Source: Scytonema millei VB511283 (GTDB taxonomy: Bacteria; Cyanobacteriota; Cyanobacteriia; Cyanobacteriales; Chroococcidiopsidaceae). From it: a DNA stretch of 54,416 nt. Both the position numbers and the translations under genes were made by a program. Each line of letters opens with the position of its first letter. Positions within the stretch are counted from its first letter, which is position 1. The stretch covers positions 29,689 to 84,104 of the forward strand of contig NZ_JTJC03000012.1 in NCBI RefSeq assembly GCF_000817735.3, given 5' to 3'. The notes under the pieces are model-generated. The model had not been told where the DNA came from. It saw only the letters and a program-made list of their open reading frames with translations, and made no database searches. Of this stretch, positions 24,600 through 31,599 are shown piece after piece.

Positions 24600-25226
24600 A
24601 TGCCAGATATGTGTCTCATACCAACGCCACCCTATAGCGCCTTAATTTTTGACTGTGACGGCACTCTAGCGCATACTATCCCCACTCATATTCAAGCGTG
24701 GTTAGCAACGCTACGTCCTCTAGGTGTCGATCTCAGCCAGGAATGGCTTTACGATCGCCGAGGTATGTCATCGCTGGAATTAATCGAAACTGTAAATCAT
24801 ACTTTTGGATTCGCCTTAGACGCTAACGTGGTTAATCCCGCACGGAAAAAATATTTTTTAGACTTACTACATCAAGTGGTAGAAATTGAAGCAGTGGCAG
24901 ATGTTGCCCGCAGTCATTATGGCAAAGTTCCCCTCGCAGTAGCTTCAGGCGGCGATATTCGCGTGGTAGAACCTACCCTAAAGGCGATCGGGTTATATTC
25001 TTTATTTGATGCGATCGTGACTGTTAACGATGTAGAAAGGGGTAAGCCTGCACCTGATATTTTCTTATTAGCTGCCGATCGCATGGGCGTTACGCCTACA
25101 GATTGCATCGTTTACGAAGATAGCGATGCAGGTCTAGAAGCTGCCCACCGTGCGGGAATGCGGGCGATCGACGTGCGGGAATTGTGGCTAGCAGCAGCAG
25201 CGGAGATCGGAGTCACAGATAGTTAA
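24600..25226 (+). CDS. HAD-superfamily hydrolase (beta-phosphoglucomutase-like)
   Basis: This 208-residue phosphatase has the four HAD motifs: 'LIFDCDGTLAHT' (nucleophile and acid Asp), 'AVASGGDIRVV' (Ser of motif II), the lysine in 'RGKPAPDIFLLAA' and 'CIVYEDSDAGLEAAHRAGM' (motif IV). The cap is the small helical type of the beta-PGM/phosphatase group, and 'THIQAWLATLRPLG' is the usual start of that cap. Substrate unknown; sugar phosphates are common. Start is ATG at 24600, with a second possible ATG four codons on. Confidence 0.88.
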   Translation: MPDMCLIPTPPYSALIFDCDGTLAHTIPTHIQAWLATLRPLGVDLSQEWLYDRRGMSSLELIETVNHTFGFALDANVVNPARKKYFLDLLHQVVEIEAVADVARSHYGKVPLAVASGGDIRVVEPTLKAIGLYSLFDAIVTVNDVERGKPAPDIFLLAADRMGVTPTDCIVYEDSDAGLEAAHRAGMRAIDVRELWLAAAAEIGVTDS

Positions 25227-25302
25227 GAGACGAGAATGTAAAGATTTGTCACAATAAAAGTAGCATCGATTGTGCTTCTATCATCACCAGCTATTCAAAT
25301 TC

Positions 25303-26235
25303 ATGACTGCCTCACCTCTAACTGCATCCAGCTCATTTCCACCCGTAAAAACGTGGACTTGGCAGGGATTTTCGATTTGCTATCAACAACAAGGCGATAC
25401 CGGTATTCCCGTCATCCTGGTACATGGCTTTGGAGCTTCTTGGTGGCACTGGCGCAAGAATATCCCTGATTTGGCGCAGACTTGTAGGGTGTACGCTATC
25501 GATCTAATTGGCTTTGGTGGTTCCGCTAAACCGACTCCAGGTGAATTACAGCCAGGGAAACAAATCCCATATTCGTTTGAAACTTGGGGACGACAAATTG
25601 CTGATTTTTGCCGCGAAGTCGTGGGAACGCCAGCAGTTTTCATTGGGAATTCTGTCGGTTGTATTGCCGCAATGCAAGCAGCAGTGTACGCCCCCGATCT
25701 AACTATGGGTGTGGCAATGCTCAATTGTTCCTTACGTTTACTTCACGATCGCAAGCGCAGCGGCTTACCTTGGTATCGACGCTTCGGCGCGCCGCTGATT
25801 CAGAAATTATTAGCAGTTCAACCAGTTGGTAAATTGTTCTTTCAACAACTTGCCAAACCGAAAACAGTCAAAAAAATCTTGCTTCAAGCCTACGCTCATC
25901 CTGAAGCAGTCACAGATGAGTTAGTAGACCTGTTGATGGCTCCAGCGAAAGATGCTGGGGCTGTAGCAGTCTTTGTTGCCTTCACAGCCTATTCTCAAGG
26001 ACCGCTACCTGAAGACTTGTTGCCCCAGCTATCTTGTCCGGCAATTTTCTTGTGGGGAACAGCAGACCCTTGGGAACCAGTAGATTTGGGGCGAGAACTA
26101 GCTAACTATCCGCAAGTACAGAAGTTTATTCCCTTACAAGGAGTTGGGCATTGTCCCCAAGACGAAGCGCCAGAATTGGTGAATCCGATATTGCAAGAGT
26201 GGATTGAAGAGATAGGAGTGAGGAGTGAGGAGTGA
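25303..26235 (+). CDS. alpha/beta-fold hydrolase
   Basis: I take ATG 25303 as start (310 residues). A TTG 33 bp upstream would add a sequence unlike family members. The protein shows 'VILVHGFGASWWHWRKNIPDLAQ' (oxyanion-hole HGFG), the nucleophile elbow 'FIGNSVGCIAAM' (Ser in GNSVG), an Asp in 'LWGTADPWEP' and the catalytic His in 'QGVGHCPQDEAPE', giving a full triad. The pattern is common in cyanobacterial and plastid hydrolases related to pheophytinase-like enzymes; substrate unknown. The C-terminus ends in repeat-derived 'EEIGVRSEE'. Confidence 0.9.
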   Translation: MTASPLTASSSFPPVKTWTWQGFSICYQQQGDTGIPVILVHGFGASWWHWRKNIPDLAQTCRVYAIDLIGFGGSAKPTPGELQPGKQIPYSFETWGRQIADFCREVVGTPAVFIGNSVGCIAAMQAAVYAPDLTMGVAMLNCSLRLLHDRKRSGLPWYRRFGAPLIQKLLAVQPVGKLFFQQLAKPKTVKKILLQAYAHPEAVTDELVDLLMAPAKDAGAVAVFVAFTAYSQGPLPEDLLPQLSCPAIFLWGTADPWEPVDLGRELANYPQVQKFIPLQGVGHCPQDEAPELVNPILQEWIEEIGVRSEE

Positions 26236-26365
26236 GGGAAAAATGGCTGGTGGCTGGTGACTAGTTACTAGAAATGCTTCCTCTGTCTCTTCAGCTCCCG
26301 ATCGCTCCCTTGTCCTCCTTGTCCCCTCTTACTCGCTCCTCGCTCCTCGCTCCTCGCCCCTCATT
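26217..26365. repeat. mixed repeat tract overlapping two gene ends
   Basis: GAGTGAG heptads, TGGCTGG units, CTTGTCCTCCTTGTC and CTCGCTC heptads fill the space. They contribute the last codons of both the hydrolase (plus) and the LCP protein (minus). Confidence 0.75.
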
Positions 26366-27789
26366 TCTTGTTCCAACCAATCTTTGCCAACTTGAATGGT
26401 AATGTCAGAGCCAAGGTTGCCCGTGCTTTCAACGCGGACTTCACCTACGTTTAAGAGGTCGCGGATTGTTGTAGCACTTTCAGTATCGCCTTGCTGGGCA
26501 ACAACATGAGTTGTGTCTAATGGCTCAGACCACGATTTTGTGATGTATACATTGCGATAGCCTGCACCAGCAAGAGATTTGACCAAAGAGCGGACAGCGC
26601 GATCGCTACCCGTGCTGTTAGAAATTGCAATTCTCAATCGCGCCGGATCGAAGTCCACTGGCTCGGATTCAGACAGAGGGGCATCGAAATGCTGCGTTGC
26701 CATTTTGGCAATGCGATCGCTGTCTGGCAACCAGTAGCTAGCTTTATACTCTCCTACATTACTAAATCGTCCAGGCAACATCAACATTTGCATGTTGGAT
26801 CGATTAGTTTGTACGCCAAAATTCGCCAGTGCTACCAATTCATCCATCGATAAGTTCGTATCGAGGTGCGATTGAATCACAGAGAGAATCTGCGGCATCC
26901 GGGTAAGGGTATTCGGCGACAAGGTTTGTTCCGTTAGCGCCCGCATCACGAGTTGCTGGCGTTGAATCCGTCCGATATCACCGTTTTCGTCGTGACGATA
27001 GCGCAGTAGCTGGAGAGTCTTGTTCCCGTCAAGATGCTGCTTGCCAGCTTTGAGATTAATGTATAAATGCTGGCTATCATCTTGATATTTCATATCTTTG
27101 GGAACGTAAACAGTTACGCCACCCAAAGCATCGATTAACTTTTCCACCCCTTGGACGTTGATCCGAATGTAGCGATCGATCGGCACTCCATCGAGTAATT
27201 CGCTAATAGCTTTGGCACTACCTGCTGGACCACCAACGAGGTTAGCTTCATTGATTTTCGCTATGCCTCGACCTTCGATCTTGGTGCGGGTATCTCTGGG
27301 AATAGAAAGGGCAGCAATTTTTTTGGTCGCTGGGTCAAATCGCAGCAAAAGGATAGTGTCTGTCAAGCCGTCGAAGGAGTTGACTAACGCATGATATCCT
27401 TGCTTTTTGATTTCGGCAGCAGGTGTATTAACGTCTGTAGTGAGAACTTTTACACCTAGAACTAAAATATTAACTGGTCGGGTCAGCTCCGAAAGTTTGA
27501 AACCAGCCCGCGTTAAGCGATCGCCATGAGTCCCGAAAATTGCTTGTTCCTCAGGACTGAGCTGACTTTGCATCAGCGGCTTGGTTGACATAGTATAGGC
27601 TAAGAGCGCCCCTGCTGTGGCTGACAACACAGCGACACCACTCATGATTACCCAGAACCACAGCCAACGCCCAGTCCTACTCATAGCACTACTGCGCTTA
27701 AAATTTTTGGAATTACTTGTAGAATTGGATTTTGAGCCTGATATTCTTTGCACTGATACAACTTCCTCACACTTAACACTAGTCAGCAA
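26329..27789 (-). CDS. LytR-CpsA-Psr (LCP) family protein with LytR_C domain
   Basis: This membrane-anchored enzyme attaches polysaccharides to peptidoglycan or other carriers. One membrane span lies near residues 42-66 ('WLWFWVIMSGVAVLSATAGALLAYTM'). The LCP domain follows with 'DGLTDTILLLRFDPATKKIAALSIPRDTRTKI', 'GPAGSAKAISELLDGVPIDRYI' and 'LQLLRYRHDENGDIGRIQRQQ' (conserved Arg and Asp residues for the lipid pyrophosphate and metal). A LytR C-terminal domain is near 375-475. The start is uncertain: TTG at 27789, GTG at 27753 or ATG at 27684 are possible and only the cytosolic tail changes. The last ten residues come from a repeat tract. Confidence 0.88.
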   Translation of the reverse strand: MLTSVKCEEVVSVQRISGSKSNSTSNSKNFKRSSAMSRTGRWLWFWVIMSGVAVLSATAGALLAYTMSTKPLMQSQLSPEEQAIFGTHGDRLTRAGFKLSELTRPVNILVLGVKVLTTDVNTPAAEIKKQGYHALVNSFDGLTDTILLLRFDPATKKIAALSIPRDTRTKIEGRGIAKINEANLVGGPAGSAKAISELLDGVPIDRYIRINVQGVEKLIDALGGVTVYVPKDMKYQDDSQHLYINLKAGKQHLDGNKTLQLLRYRHDENGDIGRIQRQQLVMRALTEQTLSPNTLTRMPQILSVIQSHLDTNLSMDELVALANFGVQTNRSNMQMLMLPGRFSNVGEYKASYWLPDSDRIAKMATQHFDAPLSESEPVDFDPARLRIAISNSTGSDRAVRSLVKSLAGAGYRNVYITKSWSEPLDTTHVVAQQGDTESATTIRDLLNVGEVRVESTGNLGSDITIQVGKDWLEQEMRGEERGARSE

Positions 27790-28034
27790 AAATAGTTAAT
27801 AAGTTTTTAACATGATAATGGACAAAGGCACAGCTATATGCTGCGCTTTCTCAATTGGCATATTCTCTGCACGGGTAACGCTGGCTACTGAAACAGTACA
27901 TTTCATGACTTTGCGATCGAATTAGAGAATATTGCCTGGAGTCTACTGCAAATCACGCAGTGTCGCCATCTGGCTTATTACGGAATTCCAGCTAGAGAGT
28001 CGTACTTTTTACCGCTGCTGTCATACTATAAACC

Positions 28035-28541
28035 TCAGCGTTTGTCGAGCGCCCGCTCTGCAAGTGCCGAAAATCCTGGTAGACGTACTGACTTCCCAGC
28101 AGTCAATCGCAGCATTAACCACACACTGACTAAAAAATACCCAGATGTTAGTAAACTATTTAACATTAATAGACGAAAATTTAACAACTCTGAAGCTTCT
28201 GCTCCAGCACCCAACAAGAAATATGCCAGCAACCAGCTCAGTGCTAAGGTGACAGATAAACGGCTGACGGCGAGTTTTTCTTTTTGGTTGACAGTTGACA
28301 GTTGACAGTTGACAGTTGACGCTGGCGCTACACTGCGTGAAGACAGTTTTTGCTCCTCTGCTCCCTTGTCTCCCTTGTCTTCCCGATCTTCCCAACTCCC
28401 AACTCCCGACTCCCGACTCCCGCTTCTTTCATAACGATACAAAGTCCACAGTGAAGGAAAAAAGCCAATAATAGGAATCAGGTAAAAAAATAAATCCAGG
28501 CGATCGCGATTTAAATGCTCTGAGACTGTAAGCTTTTTCAT
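28035..28541 (-). CDS. small membrane protein with repeat-derived insert
   Basis: This 168-residue protein of unknown function has three hydrophobic helices: 'LDLFFYLIPIIGFFPSLWTLY' (about 16-36), 'LALSWLLAYFLLGAGAEAS' and 'LLTSGYFLVSVWLMLRL'. Between the first and second, roughly residues 40-85 are low-complexity and encoded by intergenic-type repeats. The first helix plus the segment after the insert would form a compact 120-residue membrane protein. It is divergent from the AI-2E-type permease with only 29 bp between starts, so the two share a promoter region. Confidence 0.6.
   Translation of the reverse strand: MKKLTVSEHLNRDRLDLFFYLIPIIGFFPSLWTLYRYERSGSRESGVGSWEDREDKGDKGAEEQKLSSRSVAPASTVNCQLSTVNQKEKLAVSRLSVTLALSWLLAYFLLGAGAEASELLNFRLLMLNSLLTSGYFLVSVWLMLRLTAGKSVRLPGFSALAERALDKR
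28288..28435. repeat. repeat invasion inside small membrane protein gene
   Basis: GACAGTT heptads (28288-28318), a small dispersed element CGCTACACTGCGTGAAGACAG (about 28326-28346, relative at 43917-43940), CTTGTCTCCCTTGTC units and GACTCCC heptads (about 28392-28425) lie in frame within the gene at 28035-28541. Confidence 0.8.
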
Positions 28542-28570
28542 ATGATGTAATCGAATCCGAGCTTGGGGGG

Positions 28571-29833
28571 ATGAGTTATGACAGCGGAGTTAGGGATAAT
28601 AGGCTGCAAGGGACATTTGATTTAGTTCGCTCCCGCACTGAGAAAATGCAGAAACGCATTATTATAGGTTGGTGGCAAGCAATGTCACCTTTGACGCGAT
28701 TTCTGGCGATCGCGCTATTGGCTCCACTACTCGTACTCAATGCTTGGGCAATCTCCTCCATCGTTGATTACTTCCACTCGCTGATTGTTATTTTAGTCGG
28801 TGCTTCTTTACTAGCATTTTTGTTGAACTATCCGGTAGGCTGGATGGAGCAGCAAGGGGCAAGGCGAGAACAAGTTGCTATTTTAGTCTTTTTGTTGGCT
28901 TTGTCGATTTTACTGGCGCTAGGTGTCACCCTCGTGCCTCTAGTGATTAGCCAGGCGCAGCAGCTCGTAACTCGCTTGCCAGAATGGATAGATTCGGGAC
29001 GCTATCAGTTGGTGTTGTTAAATGATTGGGCTGAGGCTCAGGGTTATCCAATTAATCTCGATGCCTTAGTGGTACAAATAAACGATCGCGTGAAGGGACA
29101 ATTACAAGCGATCGCCGTCCAAGCATTAAACCTAGCTGTGGTGACAGTGACAAGCCTGCTAGATTTTTTGCTGGGCATGGTTTTGACATTTTATTTGTTA
29201 CAGCATGGGGACGAACTCTGGCAAAGCTTAATCGCTTGGCTACCAACACCCATTCGCCAGCCTTTTTCCCAAACTATCCGGTTGAGCTTTCAAAATTACT
29301 TCATCGGACAGTTAATTTTCGGTATTTGTATGGGTTCTGCCCTAACTGCCATTTTCTTGTGGCTGAAAGTGCCGTTTGGTTTGCTGTTTGGAATCACCAT
29401 CGGGTTTATGGCTTTAGTTCCCTTCGGCGGTACGGTGGGAATTATTTTGACCACTTTATTAGTAGCGCTGCAAGATTTCTGGCTAGGTACTAGAGTTTTG
29501 GCAGCATCTGTGATCGTTCAGCAAATCTTAGATAACATTGTTGCTCCCCGTATTCTTGGTAGCGTCACTGGTTTAAATCCCGTATGGGTACTGATTTCCG
29601 TCTTAACAGGCGCTAGAGTTGGCGGTTTGCTGGGCGTAATCGTTGCCGTACCTACAGCAGTCGTGATCAAGACAGCCTTAAGTGCCGTGCGATCGCCCCA
29701 ACTAACTGAAACGAGTTCTACTATGGCACCAACTGAGGCAGAAAAAACTAGTCTTACAGGGAGCAGGGACGAGCTGGGAGCAGGGAGCAGGGACGAGCCG
29801 CGTAGCAGAGAACAAGTAGCGAGTAGCGAGTAG
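28571..29833 (+). CDS. AI-2E family transporter / PerM-like permease
   Basis: This 420-residue membrane protein of the UPF0118/AI-2E exporter family has about eight spans arranged as two N-terminal helices ('LTRFLAIALLAPLLVLNAWAIS'), a soluble stretch with 'LPEWIDSGRYQLVLLNDWA', then a C-terminal helical block with the family signatures 'PFGLLFGITIGFMALVPFGGTVG' and 'QQILDNIVAPRILGSVTGLNPVWVLISVL'. Members export small metabolites or exchange ions; few are characterised. The last 30 residues are repeat-encoded and not part of the fold. Its stop codon overlaps the next start by one base. Confidence 0.88.
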   Translation: MSYDSGVRDNRLQGTFDLVRSRTEKMQKRIIIGWWQAMSPLTRFLAIALLAPLLVLNAWAISSIVDYFHSLIVILVGASLLAFLLNYPVGWMEQQGARREQVAILVFLLALSILLALGVTLVPLVISQAQQLVTRLPEWIDSGRYQLVLLNDWAEAQGYPINLDALVVQINDRVKGQLQAIAVQALNLAVVTVTSLLDFLLGMVLTFYLLQHGDELWQSLIAWLPTPIRQPFSQTIRLSFQNYFIGQLIFGICMGSALTAIFLWLKVPFGLLFGITIGFMALVPFGGTVGIILTTLLVALQDFWLGTRVLAASVIVQQILDNIVAPRILGSVTGLNPVWVLISVLTGARVGGLLGVIVAVPTAVVIKTALSAVRSPQLTETSSTMAPTEAEKTSLTGSRDELGAGSRDEPRSREQVASSE

Positions 29834-29882
29834 TGAGTAGTGACCGCATAATTCCGAATTCCGAATTCCGAATTCTGAATTC
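29755..29882. repeat. GGGAGCA, GAGTAGC and GAATTCC repeat tract across gene junction
   Basis: GGGAGCAGGGACGAGC units, AGTAGCGAGTAG units and an ATTCCGA heptad run (29850-29882) cover the end of the permease gene and the start of the next gene. Confidence 0.8.
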
Positions 29883-30462
29883 AATCGCTCCTTGGCGATC
29901 GCCTTTAGCAAGGGCGCTGCACCTCAATCGCAGTCTACCTTATGCCCGCTACCTTCAACTGGCAACTGTCCGACTTGATGGTCGTCCTGCGAATCGAACA
30001 GTTGTATTTCGGGGTTTTTTAGATCGTAGCGATCGCCTCAAGTTTGTCAGCGATACTCGCAGTGAAAAATTCGCTCAGATTGAAGCTCAACCTTGGGCAG
30101 AGGCTTGCTGGTATTTTCCCAAAACCCGCGAACAATTTCGGATTACTGGTACGCTAAAGGCGATCGCCTCTGACGATCCCGATCCAGAATTACAACAAGT
30201 CCGTACCTCAAGCTGGCGAGAGTTGAGCGACTCCGCACGGCTGCAATTTGCTTGGGCGCATCCCGGTAAGCCAAGAGCTGCTGATGACACCTTCAATCCT
30301 CCAGCACCAAGCGCAGAAGTGCCATTACCGCACTTTTGTCTGTTGCTTTTAGAACCAATGCAGGTAGATCGCTTAGAATTGCGTGGCGACCCTCAAAACC
30401 GTACTATGTACACTTGGTTAGAAGGCGATCGTACTTGGTCTACTCAAGCCGTCAATCCTTAA
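29833..30462 (+). CDS. FMN-binding pyridoxamine 5'-phosphate oxidase family protein
   Basis: This 209-residue split-barrel flavoprotein is of the cyanobacterial Alr4036/Npun_F5749 type. The core starts 'APWRSPLARALHLNRSLPYARYLQLATVRLDGRPANRTVVFRGF' and continues 'DRLKFVSDTRSEKFAQIEAQPWAEACWYFPKTREQFRITG'. It is likely to bind FMN and act on an unknown substrate; it is not certain to be the vitamin B6 oxidase. The only in-frame start before the conserved core is GTG at 29833, which overlaps the previous stop and puts about 17 repeat-encoded residues ('IIPNSEFRILNS') ahead of the core. Translational coupling to the permease gene is likely. Confidence 0.82.
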   Translation: MSSDRIIPNSEFRILNSIAPWRSPLARALHLNRSLPYARYLQLATVRLDGRPANRTVVFRGFLDRSDRLKFVSDTRSEKFAQIEAQPWAEACWYFPKTREQFRITGTLKAIASDDPDPELQQVRTSSWRELSDSARLQFAWAHPGKPRAADDTFNPPAPSAEVPLPHFCLLLLEPMQVDRLELRGDPQNRTMYTWLEGDRTWSTQAVNP

Positions 30463-30491
30463 ACTAAGCCATTTTAAAAAACCAGACTCCT

Positions 30492-30519
30492 GTACGGGCG
30501 CACGGCTGTGCGCTCCTAC
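30492..30519. repeat. GTACGGGCGCACGG palindrome copy
   Basis: A 28-bp imperfect inverted repeat of the same family as 6094-6121, between convergent genes, where it could help end transcripts. Confidence 0.75.
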
Positions 30520-30537
30520 TTACTACTCGCTCTGCGA

Positions 30538-31272
30538 TCAAATCCCCGCACCATCGAGGAATTGTTGAATCACTTTATCTCTCATCTGACAGCTAGCAGC
30601 AGCGGGAAGAGACATGACTACAGAATCCTGGTGTGCTTGCTGCTGTTGTACTTTTTCTAGCTGTTGTTCTAACGCTTCAATTCTGTCAACGAGAGCGCGA
30701 ATGACCTCTGCTTCTGAGTCAGGTAAGCTACCGTGTTCCAACGGATCGACTCTAGCCCCAGAACGGTAGATAATTCGACCTGGCACGCCAACAACAGTGC
30801 AATTAGAAGGTACATCGCGTAAAACAACAGAACCCGCTCCAATTCTGACGTTACTGCCAAGTTCGATGTTACCGAGGACTTTTGCCCCCGCACCCACCAC
30901 GACATTATTTCCCACAGTCGGGTGACGCTTGCCGCTTTCTTTACCCGTACCACCCAGAGTCACGCCTTGGTAGAGCAGAACGTCATCACCCACGATCGCG
31001 GTTTCGCCAATCACGACCCCCATACCGTGGTCGATAAAAAAACCCTTGCCAATTGTCGCGCCAGGGTGAATCTCAATCCCAGTTAAAAATCGGGCGATCG
31101 CGGAAATAAAGCGTGGAATGAAGGGAAGACGCAGTTTGTAGAGTTGATGCGCCACTCGATGGAAGACAATTGCCTGTAAACCAGGGTAACATAACAGTAC
31201 CTCTAGCCAGTTACGGGCAGCAGGGTCGCGGTCAAAAATAATCTTGAAGTCAGCAGCTATGGTAGATAGCAC
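30538..31272 (-). CDS. cysE: serine O-acetyltransferase
   Basis: First step of cysteine synthesis: serine plus acetyl-CoA to O-acetylserine. The 244-residue protein has the short N-terminal helical domain ('[34 protein letters not shown]') and the left-handed beta-helix '[43 protein letters not shown]' with the catalytic Asp-His in 'FIDHGMG' and His in '[10 protein letters not shown]'. The C-terminal tail 'QFLDGAGI' ends in Ile, as needed to dock into cysteine synthase. The gene stands alone. Confidence 0.95.
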   Translation of the reverse strand: MLSTIAADFKIIFDRDPAARNWLEVLLCYPGLQAIVFHRVAHQLYKLRLPFIPRFISAIARFLTGIEIHPGATIGKGFFIDHGMGVVIGETAIVGDDVLLYQGVTLGGTGKESGKRHPTVGNNVVVGAGAKVLGNIELGSNVRIGAGSVVLRDVPSNCTVVGVPGRIIYRSGARVDPLEHGSLPDSEAEVIRALVDRIEALEQQLEKVQQQQAHQDSVVMSLPAAASCQMRDKVIQQFLDGAGI

Positions 31273-31412
31273 GGGTCAATGCCTAGCTAGGACAAAATTT
31301 TTACTTCTTTTATCTTATCTCTCACCGTGCGATCGATAAAGTTTATTTGCGTTCTTCTCAGTGTAGATATCTCGACCTCTTTTTTCCTAACTTCTCTACC
31401 TGGTTCCCAATC

Positions 31413-31577
31413 GTGCCTCCACTCCTATTAATTACCTTGCTACTATTTACAGCATCGATGGTGACTAATATATTCGTCCTAACTCCTATAGAGTTAATCA
31501 GGCACGTGAATATACCAAATTGGTTGATTTTGGGTGGGCTATTGTTAGTTTTTCTGTGGTGTTTTGGAGAAGAGTGA
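31413..31577 (+). CDS. small membrane protein (about 54 residues)
   Basis: Starting at GTG 31413, the frame encodes two hydrophobic helices, 'PPLLLITLLLFTASMVTNIFVL' and 'WLILGGLLLVFLWCFGEE', joined by 'TPIELIRHVNIPN'. An in-frame TTG at 31347 would add 22 residues of less typical sequence. It resembles small inner- or thylakoid-membrane proteins of cyanobacteria, but I do not recognise the family. It sits between cysE (divergent) and the GGDEF-EAL gene (convergent). Confidence 0.5.
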   Translation: MPPLLLITLLLFTASMVTNIFVLTPIELIRHVNIPNWLILGGLLLVFLWCFGEE

Positions 31578-31599
31578 AACGAAAGTTCTTTAAAGTTCT

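Noticed and set aside
28035-28541. Whole frame considered a chance product of repeats
   Set aside because: The non-repeat parts form three clear membrane helices with a plausible start, so a real gene with an insert is more likely.
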